Shown here: piece by piece, positions 32,721 through 44,599 of the stretch
Numbering within the stretch: the first letter of the stretch is position 1
How the letters are laid out: each line of letters opens with the position of its first letter
NCBI RefSeq assembly: GCF_040712315.1
Contig: NC_134017.1
Span: 4,804,001-4,868,000 of the forward strand
DNA: 64,000 nucleotides
Reading direction: 5' to 3'
From: Castanea sativa
Taxonomy: Eukaryota; Streptophyta; Magnoliopsida; Fagales; Fagaceae
Translations under genes and position numbers: made by a program
Notes under the pieces: generated by a model
Told to the model about the DNA's origin: nothing
What the model saw: the letters and a program-made list of their open reading frames with translations, nothing else
The model's database searches: none

Positions 32721-34859
32721 TCTAGTGGTAGCTTTGAAACTGAATGACATAATAGATATTTATCAAAATATTTTATTCCAATTGATGAATTGGGGTAGCT
32801 ACCGGAACCCAATTGACAACATAGGCTAGTAAGGCTTCATTGGAAAATTACTAACCACAAAGAGCAATAATCAAACGTTGGCCCAATATTCTTCATTAAC
32901 TTACCCAGACCGGCCCAAGTCAGCTTTTGACTAAAAATCCCAACCGTCTTAAGACGTGGAAGAGATGGGCTTGCGAAGGTAATATATCCTCTGAATGGCC
33001 TTGAAGATCAAGAAATAACTCAGCTACACAAGAAGAAGCATGACAATGGTGTTAATGAAGTCCTCACTCCTAAACGTAATAAGCATGAAGTTAGGGAGGC
33101 AGTAAAAGCTAAAATTTCTTCTTCATCGGCAAAGGGTGTCCTACAGCCCTGCCACTCACAATGACGCACTTAAGTTTGAACTACCGCGAGCTTGGGAACC
33201 TACGGATATTATGTGAGCTCCATTGCTAAATTATTAATTCAAAATCAAATAATACACTTTCTTAATATCATTGCTAAATAATATAAATATATAACAAGTC
33301 ATATATAAGTGAAAACTATAATGAAGAAAAAAAAAACTATATTATATGTCAGTAAAGTAAACAAGAAAAGCACATTGTTAAAAGAAAATAATAATAAAAT
33401 GTCATGTGTGAGTGAAGTAATGAAAAATAAATGGGTTTAAAAAAAATGATTCGTTAGATACCGGCCAAAATCACCATACCGGATAAATTTTAATGGAACG
33501 AACCAAAACGGGTAGAATAAAGTGGAATGGGTCAAAAGAGATAAAATAAAAGGATAATTCATACCAGTTAATTAATTGAAATGGAAAATTCCAGGATCTC
33601 ACTTCACGTAGTGCAATACACATGATGGGAAAAAATTTATTTATGAGAAAAATTTTATTTATGAGAGTTTTGGATAGAGGAGTTGATGATCTCCATGAAA
33701 ACATTTGCATCCTAATGCTTATATCCTTCACAAATCTGTTGCTAGCTTAGATCATATGGCACTCTCCTCACTTTAAAGAGAAAGTATCATGCTTAGAAAC
33801 GACATCACCTATTTCGGTTTGAACTGAGTTCTACAAAAGGATTGTGAAAACTAATCATTTCATCTCTTGAATCTCGTTGAATTGAATCTTGTTCCTTTAA
33901 TTCTTTCCAAATTAATTCAAATCTAGCTCTCAACTCTTTCAAAAATAAAAATCCAAACAATTTAATGTTATGTCGATTTAATTAGAAACAATTTAAAATC
34001 ATTTCTTTCCAACTTCCAAGTGGAATCATCCACCTTCATTAAAATCGGTCTCTTTAATTGGAACTTCACCAAACATTTTAGTGGTTATTTAAATCAGCAT
34101 GTTTATGCAAATTTTTAATGTGCATAAGACAACTCTTTACAAGTTTCATCAAATATATTGTGTATATTACTCTCTTGTATGATTCCTTAATTACGCAACT
34201 CACCTCCAACACATCTTCACAATCATCGAAGTACTCATCATAGGCTTGCGATGAATCCAAATTAAAGGATGAAACTCTTTTGATGTGATCATCCTCAACA
34301 TTAAACTACTCTTCCTCCTCTTCCATGGAACTTGGATTTGGATAGACTTTTTAGGCTAGTTGACAACAACTAAGGCAAAGAGCAGCTTTGCTATGATACC
34401 AAATGATGTTAAAATATCAAAAATACATAAATTAAGGAAATTACATCATAAATCTAAAATTCCAAAAAATGATATAAAATATCAAAATTTATTGTTTGCT
34501 CGATCAACCAATCTACATCACTTGCTGAAGAAAAGGCAGCTTCATGATGATAGGCCAATTGTTATAATAATTATCAAAAGAAATACATGCATGAGTGAAA
34601 ATATATTCATTTACTCTTGTATATAACGATGGCCAATTACAATAAATAATTTGAATAGGAACTAATTCAAATTGAAAGGAACCAAATCCTCAGAAAAATA
34701 CGCAGCAAACAAATTATTTAAGAGCAGAAAGAAAAAATTGATGCACTCACCCTTTATTAGCTCAGGAGAAGTCATATATGGGATACACTAGAAACAACAA
34801 GCATGACCAAACCAAAGAAAAATTTTACATCTCACCGATCAGGTTATATTACAAATGTG
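32283..34859. other. Intergenic with microsatellite and decayed repeats
   Basis: An (AT)n tract lies at about 32682-32716. The stretch 33340-33560 is a diverged copy of 7160-7450. At 34386-34401 the minus strand reads TGGTATCATAGCAAAG, close to the tRNA-iMet primer site of Copia elements, and 34400-34740 could be a decayed LTR, but no gag is recognisable to its left. No host gene is seen until the HMA gene. Confidence 0.45.
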
Positions 34860-37800
34860 TCACATGAAGAACCAATTGCTAGGCCATGGATCAGAAACCA
34901 CTCTATAGTACGAAGGTAACTGTGGATATTGGCCATAACCCGAATAGCATATAGTTGGAGTTGTGGTGTGTTCTTCATCTTTCTTCTCATCACTTTCTTC
35001 CAGTTGTGCCACACTCACTATGGTTGCATAGCCAACCTTCTTCCTCAGTGACCGGGTCAAGCAAACCGAATCAACTTCATCTCCTATAACTACCACCAGA
35101 CTTTTATCGTCTCCTTCGATTGCCACAGAGGTCACACCTGTTTGGTAATCATACAAAAATTTGCAACATATAAATCGAATTAGTCCCTTAACTTATAGTA
35201 TTCAAAAGCATAAGATAGTTTTAAATTTGATTCACAATTTCACACCTTCTGCCCCTGCAGCAAGCTTCAAGGCCTTGGTTCTACATTTGTCACCAGTCAT
35301 CTGCACCTTTATTACTAGCTTCCGCTGCACGATTAGATATATTACATGTAAAGAAATATATAGTATCTGAGTAAACATTAGGTCCGGAGCCGGCGTAAAA
35401 CCAGTGTTTTACGCCAGCCAATAAAAAAGTGACACGTACAAAGTTTTATTAAATTCCTCTGCAGACAGCCAAAAGCTCACACGCATCACCTCAGACAAAA
35501 TAGAAAAACCACTCAGACAAAAGCTCTGCTTCCTCAGCCCTAAGCTCTGCTTCCTCAGCCCTTCACGCCGAACCTCCACCACAGCTACAGCCCGATCGCC
35601 GGAGCAGAACGACCAGCCCTCAGACAAAAGCTCAGGCCTTCACCTCCTTCACCTCTGCTTCCTTCACGCCGAACCTCCGCCACCGCCGACCAGAACGATT
35701 TCGAAGAAAAAAGTTCACGCCGTGCCGTCCTTTGCTTGCCCAAACCTCCATCACACCACACACCGAAGCTCACCGCCACAGAGGTCGCCGGAGCCGCCGT
35801 GAGCCACGATCGAAAGGTTTTTTTTTTCATGATTTTCCCTTTTCCCTTTTCCCTTTTCCCAATTTGGATTTCGAATTATTTTGATTTTTCTGTTTTCTGG
35901 GTTTATGGGTTCATTGTGTTTGGGATTTTGGGTTTTGGAATTGGAGTTTAAGGGTTCTGGAATTGGATTTGGATTTCGAATTGTTGATGGGTTTTTCTGG
36001 GTTCATGGGTTTCTTTGGAGCCTCATGAATTTTGCTCTGTTTGTGTTTGTGTTTGTGTTTGCTCTATTTCTTTGAATCTATGAACTGGGATAACTTTCTG
36101 TGTTTTGAACTATTAGGTTTGTGAATTGATGACCTTGCTCAACTGCCTTCTTTCTTTTTGGTATATGATATATGCTTCTTGTTTCATTGACCGGGTTCTT
36201 TTTAATTTTTATTGTTTCTATGTTCTGAACTATTAGGTTGTGTTCTGAACTATTAGGCTCTGATATATGAGTGTCTTTAATTACTATTATTATGATGATG
36301 ACAATGATGGGGATTTTATAGTTAATTCATGTTAATTTCATGGCCTTGATTAATTTAGGGGCCTCTGTGTTGGTTGGTTGGACTTGGGAGTCTAGGCTAG
36401 CAATTAACTGTCTTGTAGTGAGCCACTATAGGGTCATGAATTATACTGTCATTTAACATAGATTAGGCAAAATTTTCTGCTTGACTGAATTGAATCTGAA
36501 TTTATTTTTTTTATTTTTTTATTTTTTTGGGTTGGTAGTTATCTAATCCATTTGTTGAAGATTCAAAAGAATGTTACTTCTTGTATGATTGGATTTCTGA
36601 ATTGTTTGATTTCTTTTATAAAAAGAAAAAAAAAATTGCTTCTAATTTATATTAGAGAAAGGGAATGTAAGTAAAATGTTTCCTATATATATTTCTTTCA
36701 ATTTTTCATGTTTCTTTAATTTCAGTTTGTGTTTCCCTTTTTTTTTTTTTAACCTTGACTTAAAGTTTTGGATTTGCTTTTCTTGGGATCTTGTTCAATT
36801 AGTAATCCAGCACTGAAAAGTTACATATTTTTAGTCTCTATATTAGTTGTTTAAGCATTGTACCACTAGGTTGTTTATGCTATCCTATTTGTTGTGTATG
36901 GCTCTTCTATGGCAGCTCAATGCTCAAGTCCATGGCATCCAATGGTTCCATCCCCTTGTTCCTTTGTTCTCTCCCTATTTGTAATTAATTTCTTCTTTCT
37001 TCTTTTTTGCTTTCTTTTTAATTTTTTGGACTGCTTTGTGCTCTTTGCATAAGGTAGATTTTTATATATACATCTTTCTTGCTAATTATTATATGATGTC
37101 CTGTTTGTTTATGCTGTCCTGTTTGTTGTGTATGTCTCTTGTGCTCTTTGTGCTCTTTGCATAAGGTAGATTTTTTTTAAAATTGTGTGTTTGATCCATA
37201 AAAGATTCCAATAAAGATGATGAACTCAATAGAAGATAAAATATGTTTTAGCAAATTTGTTTAGATGCATGATTGGCTATTTTAGTACACCTAATGCTAA
37301 ATTTGCTATAGGGTTCATTGGTGTCTTTAAAAGAACTTTACGTAAATTTTTATTTAATGAATTGGCTAAAAGTTCTCATTTCAATTTCTCAGGATATGAA
37401 AGACCAAAAGCGGTGGCAAATGTTTGGCAAAGGACTAGAGATTCTCTCTTGGAAATTTATATTCATTTTGGCTAAGATTACTGCCTGGTTTGGAACAAGG
37501 TCTTGGATTGGTTCCTAAAACAGTCGTGGCCTCTTCTAAGCTTTGAGACAATTTCACATCTGATTATGTAGTAATAGTAATAAAAAGCTGCTCTAAGCTT
37601 TCGTCATGTGTGTGATTAATGTATGTATGTTGGAGGTAATTTTGTTACCTTGGTCAATACATTAAAAAGTTATAGAGAACTATTGGAATAATTTTCGAAT
37701 TGGGATTTGGAAATGAATGGATTACTTTGAGAAATATTTTATGTATAAAGTTTATTCTAGTTTTTAAAATAGAGTTACAAATGCAAGATTTTAGATTTCA

Positions 37801-40046
37801 ATTTTTCAAGTTCTAGTACAGGAAAAAGGGAAGCTGATTTTTGTTTGCTCAAATAGAGTGATGACCGACGTCCTGTGCAAGTAGAGCTAATGCTATTTTG
37901 TAGGCGGGCTATACATTTATCTTTACTGCAAGGCTTATAAACTTAAAGAGTAAAAATAACATCTTAGGCTCTACAAACAGTCATGAATTTTCAAATAATT
38001 CAAGTCAACTAATGCTCCTCTACCATACGAACTAAAATACATCTAAAATAAAACCTATCACAATTTTTTCTATAAAAGTTTCTAATTAAGAATACATTTA
38101 CCTAAAATAAAACCTATTACAATTTTTTCTATAAGAGTTTCTAAATAAGAATACATTCAACTGAATAAAACCTGTCACAATTTTTTCTATAACAGTTTCT
38201 AATGGAGAATACATTCACCTGAAATAAAACCTGTCACAATTTTTTCTATAAGAGTTTCTATTGTGTAAACTTGTTGGAAAGGCACCTGTAAGAAGCAAAA
38301 TTGAAAGAAATACAAATCCAAGAAAAAAAAAAGGAAACAATTCAATCAAGGTTTTAAGTCAAGGTTTAAAAAAAAAAAAAAAAAAAGGAAACACAAATTG
38401 AAAAATTGAAAGAAATATATATAGGAAACAATTCAGCAAGGATATGTCACAATAAGTAACAAACTCGACTCTGCCCTTCATATAGTGAAGTAGTATGAAA
38501 AACAGAATGATACCAGGTCAGGAAAAAAGCAAGTGCTTATAATTCTGATTATCATTGAAGGGACCCTTAGACCCAGCTTTACAATTGGTTAACATGCAAG
38601 AAAATGTAGCCATGGACTTGAGCATTAAGCTGCCATAGAAGAGCCACAGGACAGCATAAACAACCTAGTAGATACAATGCTTAAACAACTTCATTCTTTA
38701 TATTACTTCCAATCCAACATGTAGTAATTGATTTCCAATTTAATTTTAGGCCTATAGAATGGTACCCATTGTTTACATCTAATTCAGTTGACAAATTGTT
38801 CAAAGACTAAACAAATAAATAGACTGCAATTCTTATTCAATGCCTAAAGAAATGGTTATCTTAGAAAATTTTGCCTAATCTATGTTAAATGACAGTATAA
38901 TTCATGACCCTATAGTGGCTCACTACAAGACAGTTAATTGCTAGCCTAGACTCCCAAGTCCAACCAACCAACACAAAGGCCCCTAAATTAATCAAGGCCA
39001 TGAAATTAACATGAATTAACTATAAAATCCCCATCATTGTCATCATCATAATAATAGTAATTAAAGACACTCATATATCAAAGCCTAATAGTTCAGAACA
39101 TAGAAACAATAAAAATTAAAAAGAACCCGGTCAATGAAACAAGAAGCATATATCATATACCAAAAAGTAAGAAGGCAGTTGAGCAAGGTCATCAATTCAC
39201 AGCCTAATAGTTCAGAACACAGAAAGTTATCCCAGTTCATAGATTCAAAGAAACAGAGCAAACACAAACACAAACACAAATAGAGCAAAATTCATGAGGC
39301 TCCAAAGAAACCCATGAACCCAGAAAAACCCATCAACAATTCGAAATCCAAATCCAATTCCAGAACCCTTAAACTCCAATTCCAAAACCCAAAATCCCAA
39401 ACACAATGAACCCATAAACCCAGAAAACAGAAAAACCAAAATAATTCGAAATCCAAATTGGGAAAAGGGAAAAGGGAAAATCATGAAAAAAAAAACCTTT
39501 CGATCGTGGCTCACAGCGGCTCCGGCGACCTCTGTGGCGGTGAGCTTCGGTGTGTGGTGTGATGGAGGTTTGGGCAAGCAAAGGACGGCACGGCGTGAAC
39601 TTTTTTCTTCGAAATCGTTCTGGTTCAGCGGTGGCGGTGGTGGAGGTTCGGCGTGAAGGAAGCAGAGGTGAAGGAGGTGAAGGCCTGAGCTTTTGTCTGA
39701 GGGCTGGTCGTTTTGCTCCGGCGATCAGGCTGTAGCGGTGGTGGAGGTTTGGCGTGAAGGGCTGAGGAAGCAGAGCTTTTGTCTGAGTGGTTTTTCTGTT
39801 TTGTCTGAGGTGATGTGTGTGAGCTTTTGGCTGTCTGCAGAGGAATTTAATAAAACTTTCTACGTGTCACTTTTTTATTGGCTGGCGTAAAACACTGGTT
39901 TTACGCCAGCTCCGGACCTAATGTTTACTCATAGTATCTTCTAAAACAAAAACGAAAACAAAAAAATAGAGTTTACTTCTAAAAGGCTAGTACTATTATT
40001 TCATGCAAGTGCCATGTTTTTTGAGAGAAAAATAGAATACCTTCAT
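34860..40046 (-). CDS. HIPP-like HMA-domain protein, three exons, with a transposon in intron 1
   Basis: Exon 1 codes only ATGAAG (40046-40041) before GTATTC. Exon 2 is 35324-35246, after an acceptor GTGCAG. Exon 3 is 35137-34860, ending in TGA. The exons join in phase to 120 residues. The product has one heavy-metal-associated domain (KLVIKVQM, then SVAIEGDDKSLVVVIGDEVD and LRKKVGYATIVSV), the ferredoxin-like fold of plant HIPP proteins. In the metal loop, MTGDKCRTK, the first Cys of the usual MxCxxC is Gly, so copper or zinc binding is doubtful. The C-terminus ends in WFFM without a CaaX box, so isoprenylation is unlikely. The tiny two-codon first exon is usual in this family. Intron 1 is 4716 bp, of which 4571 are a Mutator-like element plus TSD, leaving a normal 145-bp intron. 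Splice sites and frame appear intact. Confidence 0.85.
35369..36477 (+). repeat. Left terminal inverted repeat with gene-like GC-rich segment
   Basis: About 1.1 kb, matching 38867-39930 in inverted orientation at roughly 95 percent by eye. Bases 35460-35816 are GC-rich and look like a plant first exon, ending GAAAG before GTTTTTTTTTT (a possible donor at 35817). They are followed by T-rich intron-like DNA. A 21-bp internal duplication near 35530-35555 is absent from the right arm. Whether it is a captured host exon or the element's own transcribed leader is unknown. Confidence 0.85.
36478..38866. other. Central part of the Mutator-like element
   Basis: Contains further diverged inverted blocks (for example 36845-36945 against 38605-38690) and four tandem units of about 59 bp (starts of CCTATCACAATTTTTTCTATA-like text at 38054, 38113, 38171 and 38230). 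A possible acceptor TTTCTCAG at 37392 precedes a short open stretch (DMKDQKRWQMFGKGLEILSW). I recognise no protein here. Confidence 0.6.
38867..39930 (-). repeat. Right terminal inverted repeat
   Basis: Inverted counterpart of 35369-36477, carrying the same GC-rich exon-like segment (about 39487-39850) in opposite orientation. Any promoter in the arms would therefore fire inward from both sides. Confidence 0.88.
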
Positions 40047-40104
40047 GTTTGATATTATGAAAAAAATGGCAAAGTTATAATAGGATCTATATACGATATG
40101 TATT

Positions 40105-40142
40105 TGTGTTTTTGGAAAATGAGGTACCAGTGTCTATTTATA
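40105..40142 (-). promoter_or_regulatory. TATA box and start region of the HMA gene
   Basis: On the minus strand TATAAATA lies at 40142-40135, about 90 bp upstream of the ATG at 40046. Transcription would start near 40105, giving a 5' UTR of about 60 bases. The position fits a plant core promoter and supports exon 1 as called. Confidence 0.6.
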
Positions 40143-40149
40143 TGAGAGC

Positions 40150-41053
40150 TGATGAGTGGTAGTAACCTATGGACTGACCCATGGGATGTACGTACACCAA
40201 TGATTAGTTGACTTGGGAAGAGTATTATGCTTTATGCAAGACAAGATTTCGTATGGTATAGTTATAGGTTTAGGTTTTTTAATTCTAATATCTAGACCAC
40301 GTTTCAAAAGTAGGAAGTTACCTCGGAATTATTAAGAATCCTTTTTTCAATTAATAATTTAAATACAAGTTCGATTAATGTATATTCTTAGGACATACAA
40401 TAATCATCTATTTTTTTTTAAAAAAAAATTATGAAAAATTTAAAAAATTATTAAAATATTTAGTCACATTTTCATTTTCTCATAAAATTTTTTCTAAAAT
40501 ATTTATTTATTTTTGATAAGTATTTGATTTGATAAATAAATTCCTGAGCTAATGGACATTCTAAAATATTTATTAATGTATGCTTTAAAAGCATACATAA
40601 GTAAAACTCAATAACTATTAGACATGTATGAGGTCAACATATATGACGTCCAAGATCTGAAAGTTGACCTCGTGCTTATGTGAAAGGTTGACCGTAGAGA
40701 TTAGGCAATCTCTGGGCCATGCATTCTTAATTTGCTTAATTAGCTGGGTCCGTATCTGAAAGCATAGTAGTTTTGGAATCATTGGCAGTTTCATCTGGGA
40801 AGATTTGAGTTCAGATTTCAGATGAACGATTAAAATTAATCTAGGAATTGGTCTTTACTCGATAAGACAAAGGTAATATACTAATATTAGGAATTATCTT
40901 CCGAGAAACTTTATATGAAAATTTTATTTTAATACATGGAAGGGGCTAATTTCAAGCCTGCCAGATTGGACTCCAATTGCTCAAGGTTAATTTTTATATG
41001 TAGCAGGTGCTAAGTCGCGTTTTTTTTTTTTCCTTATATATTTAACTATTCCA

Positions 41054-41089
<36 letters not shown>

Positions 41090-42049
41090 GTAAAACTTAA
41101 AACGACTCTACTCCCTGTGTGTGTGTATATAACTATATATATATATCAACCTGTGCAATATACTTTCCATAGTGTAGAACTTTTTGAAGTCATATTTGAA
41201 AGGTGCTCCATGGAAGACTTATGAGTCTTTTTTTTTCTTTTTTCCTGATAATGGAAGACTCACAAGTCTTAAAGTATGATTACATATACAAATACATATT
41301 ATGGGACAAGACAACTGTTACCTGAATTCATAATTCATAAATAATGAAAGAGACCCTACAGGTATTGAGTGGTGGACTCATTTATCAAGGGTATAACGTA
41401 AATTTGAAAATTTTAAGTTCAATATATCAAAGGGTTTAAATTATTGGTCTATTGGGTTTTTTTGGTATCTCATGAGAATAGGGAGGAATAGTTTGCCAAA
41501 GGCTAGCCGGCCGGATACCATTTCCTAATAATAATAATAATAATTTAATGAAAGTGTGAAATGTCCCAGACATATCACAAACCCTTGGGAATTTCTTATA
41601 ATATGACTATTATAACAAAGAACATCTCAATAAGTTAAAGATAAATCTATTTCTCCAAAAAAAAAAAAAAAATTGATAATAAAGCTGACTATAGTCTGTA
41701 ATACCAAGCGAGATTCAACTGAATATCAAGTCTTTTCTTTAGTTTCCATATATCCTTGGTCCTTAATCTTTTGCATTTGTTTGCATCCTTTAGCCAACAT
41801 CATTAAAGATCCCATGCCAAGTGCATGATAAATTAGAGCATTCATATTCGGTATGTAAAATATATCCCATTTTACCATCTTAAAAACTATTTTATCTATT
41901 ATACTATACCATTTTACAACACACCTAATATCCCATCTTTTATTTTCCTATACAACATATTAAAATAATATATCTACACAATAATTTTTTTTTCTCTCAG
42001 TCTCATTTCTCTCTTCCTCTCCATCTCAACCACTCATCAGAAAGTGATG
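40150..42049. other. AT-rich intergenic DNA, no gene seen
   Basis: Contains a long poly(T) tract near 41058-41088, a short AT repeat near 41130 and a TAA triplet run near 41528. It includes the HMA gene promoter at the left end. No ORF has family resemblance. Confidence 0.6.
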
Positions 42050-44530
42050 ACTATTGGAAATAAAAGGGTGTAAGAAGATTATGGAAACTGGTTAATGACG
42101 TATATTGTTAAGAACATATAAAAGAGAACATGAAAATAAGGAATGGAACACAGAACAGGATACAATAAGTTAAAAGATATTATTATATTTAGCAGCTTTT
42201 TTACATTAGACATAAGAGACAACAAGAGACATCTTACAAGGGCTTTCTTCACTCTGTCCATTCCAAAGATACAAAGGGCCTATTTATAGGCAATAAGTTA
42301 TAGAAATAATTTACATTTAGAGCATAAGGAGTTTCTACAGAGGGTAGGGGTTGGCTCTTTGATGACAAATGTCAAGGAAAGTAGGGGTCTTGAAATTAGG
42401 TGGACAATTGTCAAACTGGGTAAGGGGGCCTAGCTTGTTGGTGATCTTCATCCAAATATGCTGATGACATAGGAGTAAATATCATTTGGCAAATGACGAT
42501 AAGGATGGCAAGGGCCATCTTCATGGTTGACATCTGTCAAGGATAGTAGGGGCTGCTTGTATAGTTTGCAGATAACCTTAAAGTCTTCTGACGGGTAAAG
42601 ATAAGGTTTACATTCCTAGAGATGGGTCTGGCAAAGGAAGAAATATCTCTGACTGCTGAAGATAAGGCGGTACATAGACGTTTCTAGGACCTTTTTTTTT
42701 TTTTAATTGTTAGAAATGTCTAATCCCATCCATCCTTTCCTTAGAACCATTCTTCATCAACATCAGCATCTGGATCATGGTTATGATAGTAAGGGTCATC
42801 ATATCCAATAAGAGGATTGGGCATTTCCCAATGATCTTCATGTGACCACTGTTGTCTACAAACCTCTGGATCAGCTGGTACTATTTCAGGTAAGATTCCC
42901 TTATTAAGGGATTCTGCCATTGTGCGAGCATGGTAACAAGAGACCCAAGAAACATCCATATGTGTGTGGAGAGTGCCATCTAGATTAGTAACCTAATGTA
43001 TTTCTGCCGAGTGGAAGATTCCTTCTGCATGGACATCATTTTTAGAATTGAGTTTAGCAACTAAACACGCTGAAGTGATCTTGTGTCCAAATCTTGGATG
43101 ATCTGTTTTAGGATACTTTATCCATTCTCCATCATGAGCATCATTCTTCAAAAGATCAAACCAGAATTTATGAAAATATCTATTTCCATGAGGGAAAATA
43201 TATTTGTAAAATTCTAGCTTAAAATGAAGACACAAGTAATACTCATTGAGCAAATACCACATGTAGAGATAATGTGCAACTGTCGAATTGGTTATCCAAA
43301 AGGCAAAAGGGGTTTTCCATGGTTGGTCTATATCAGGGAAGATTGCAAGAAAATGGCACTAGCGCTTTCTAAGGTAATCACGGAGGACTCTAATGATTCT
43401 TTTGAATCTGGCTTCAAAGGTCAAGGTCTTTATTTGGTCTTTTACTTCTGGGGGAAGGCTTTCTATCATATTAAGGATATCATTAGGGCTTGCAAAAGAA
43501 GATCCTGAGGATGAGTATGGATCTGTAATGGGATATATGCACAGGGGTGGAGGAATAGTTGTGGTGTTAAAAACTCGAGGTTTTCTAGAAAAGTAATCAG
43601 TGATAAGGTTATCTTTTCCTTTGATACGCTTGACTTGGAAAGACCATTGTGAAAACCAATTTGACCATCGAAGTAATTGAGGATGTGGAAGCATTTTTCT
43701 TTTAAATTGGAGCATTTTTTTTACTAGAAAATTATGACCAAGAAGGTGAAATTGGAATTTTTCAATCCCATGCTTAATTGCCAGGATTTCTTTGAAAGTG
43801 GAATGGTAATGAAGTTCTGAAGGCTTAAATGCTATATCCACAAATACTTCTCTTACCATCAACTTCTTCTAAGAGAGCTGCTGCCCAATACTCATCACTT
43901 GCATCTGTCTACAAAATCCGTTTGCCTAGTCCTGGAATCTATAACGAGGGAAGCTTTGCTGCTAATTTTTTCAATTGTTGGACTGCTTCCGTATGAATAG
44001 AATTCCATTCTAGAGGAGATTTCTTCAACAATTGAGCTAAACAATCTTTGTATTTGGAGATTTTTGGAATAGAATCTGACATATAATTAACAATTCCAAG
44101 AAACTGTTGTATCTGTTTGGTACTTGTAAGCTTATCTGGAAATTCACCAAGAGAGAACGCTATGTGAGGCTACAAGGTATACTTTCTATTTGAAATTTTT
44201 ACTCCCAAGAAGTCTATAGAAGATGCTCCTATGGCCATTTTCTTCTTTGAAAGCATTATCCCTTAAAATTTCACTAATTTATAAAAATCAGTGAGCAACT
44301 TTTCATGAGATTCTTCATCTTTTGAGAACAGGAGGATATCATCACCATAGATTAATGCATTGGTCAAAATTGGTTGGAACAACATTATCATTGCCTTTTG
44401 AAATTGAGATGGAGCATTTTTTAGACCAAAAGGCATAACAATCCATTGGTAATGGTGGTCTAGGATGCAAAACGTTGTCTTGTATCTCTCTTTTGGATGG
44501 ATTCCTAATTGCCAAAATCCAGCTTTAAGT
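42050..44530 (-). pseudogene. Endogenous pararetrovirus fragment: RT, RNase H and promoter region, degenerate
   Basis: A minus-strand remnant of a Caulimoviridae-type element. From about 44525 to 44270 the frame has reverse-transcriptase motifs, including the PFGLKNAP motif and a YGDD box. The thumb/connection part (44250-43870) is broken by stops. The RNase H part and a following Ser-rich tail lie in 43862-43359, and two further short frames (43262-42993 and 42959-42741) look like the polyprotein C-terminus. Beyond these, about 42050-42740 resembles an intergenic region, with a minus-strand TATAAATA at 42288-42281. Multiple stops and frameshifts make it non-functional. Florendovirus-like is my best guess. 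A Ty3/Gypsy origin is less likely because no integrase is present and the C-terminal frames differ. Confidence 0.7.
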
Positions 44531-44599
44531 TTAGAGGTAATTCAATCATTTTTAGGTTTTAGAGGTAATTCAATCTTTTTTTTTTTTTTTTTTTTTTTT

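Larger units (their letters stand above)
35360..39939. mobile_element. Mutator-like element with long inverted repeats and 9-bp TSD
   Basis: Element 35369-39930 (4562 bp), flanked by exact 9-bp duplications ATAGTATCT (35360-35368, 39931-39939), the size made by Mutator transposases. Both ends read GAGTAAACATTAGGTCCGGAGC (with one C/T difference) inward. The terminal inverted repeats extend for about 1.1 kb, and further inverted blocks continue towards the centre. No MURA-type transposase is visible, so it is non-autonomous. It sits in the first intron of the HMA gene. Confidence 0.92.

Noticed and set aside
34386..34740. A further Copia element defined by a tRNA-iMet-like primer site
   Set aside because: The site is imperfect (TGGTATCATAGC), and I found no paired LTR, gag or TSD. 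Kept only as a note in the intergenic entry.
34860..35156. Start of the HMA protein at the Met in 35156
   Set aside because: That Met (MYDYQTG) comes from intron sequence before the acceptor at 35138. The exon 2 and exon 1 solution restores the complete HMA domain.
35736..36075. ORF beginning MPKPPSHHTPKL as a gene
   Set aside because: It is present in both arms of the Mutator-like element, runs into Phe/Gly-rich intron-like text and has no family match that I know.
44270..44530. YGDD as evidence for an RNA virus polymerase
   Set aside because: The surrounding motifs and the following RNase H part are those of a reverse transcriptase, so an RNA-dependent RNA polymerase is not supported.
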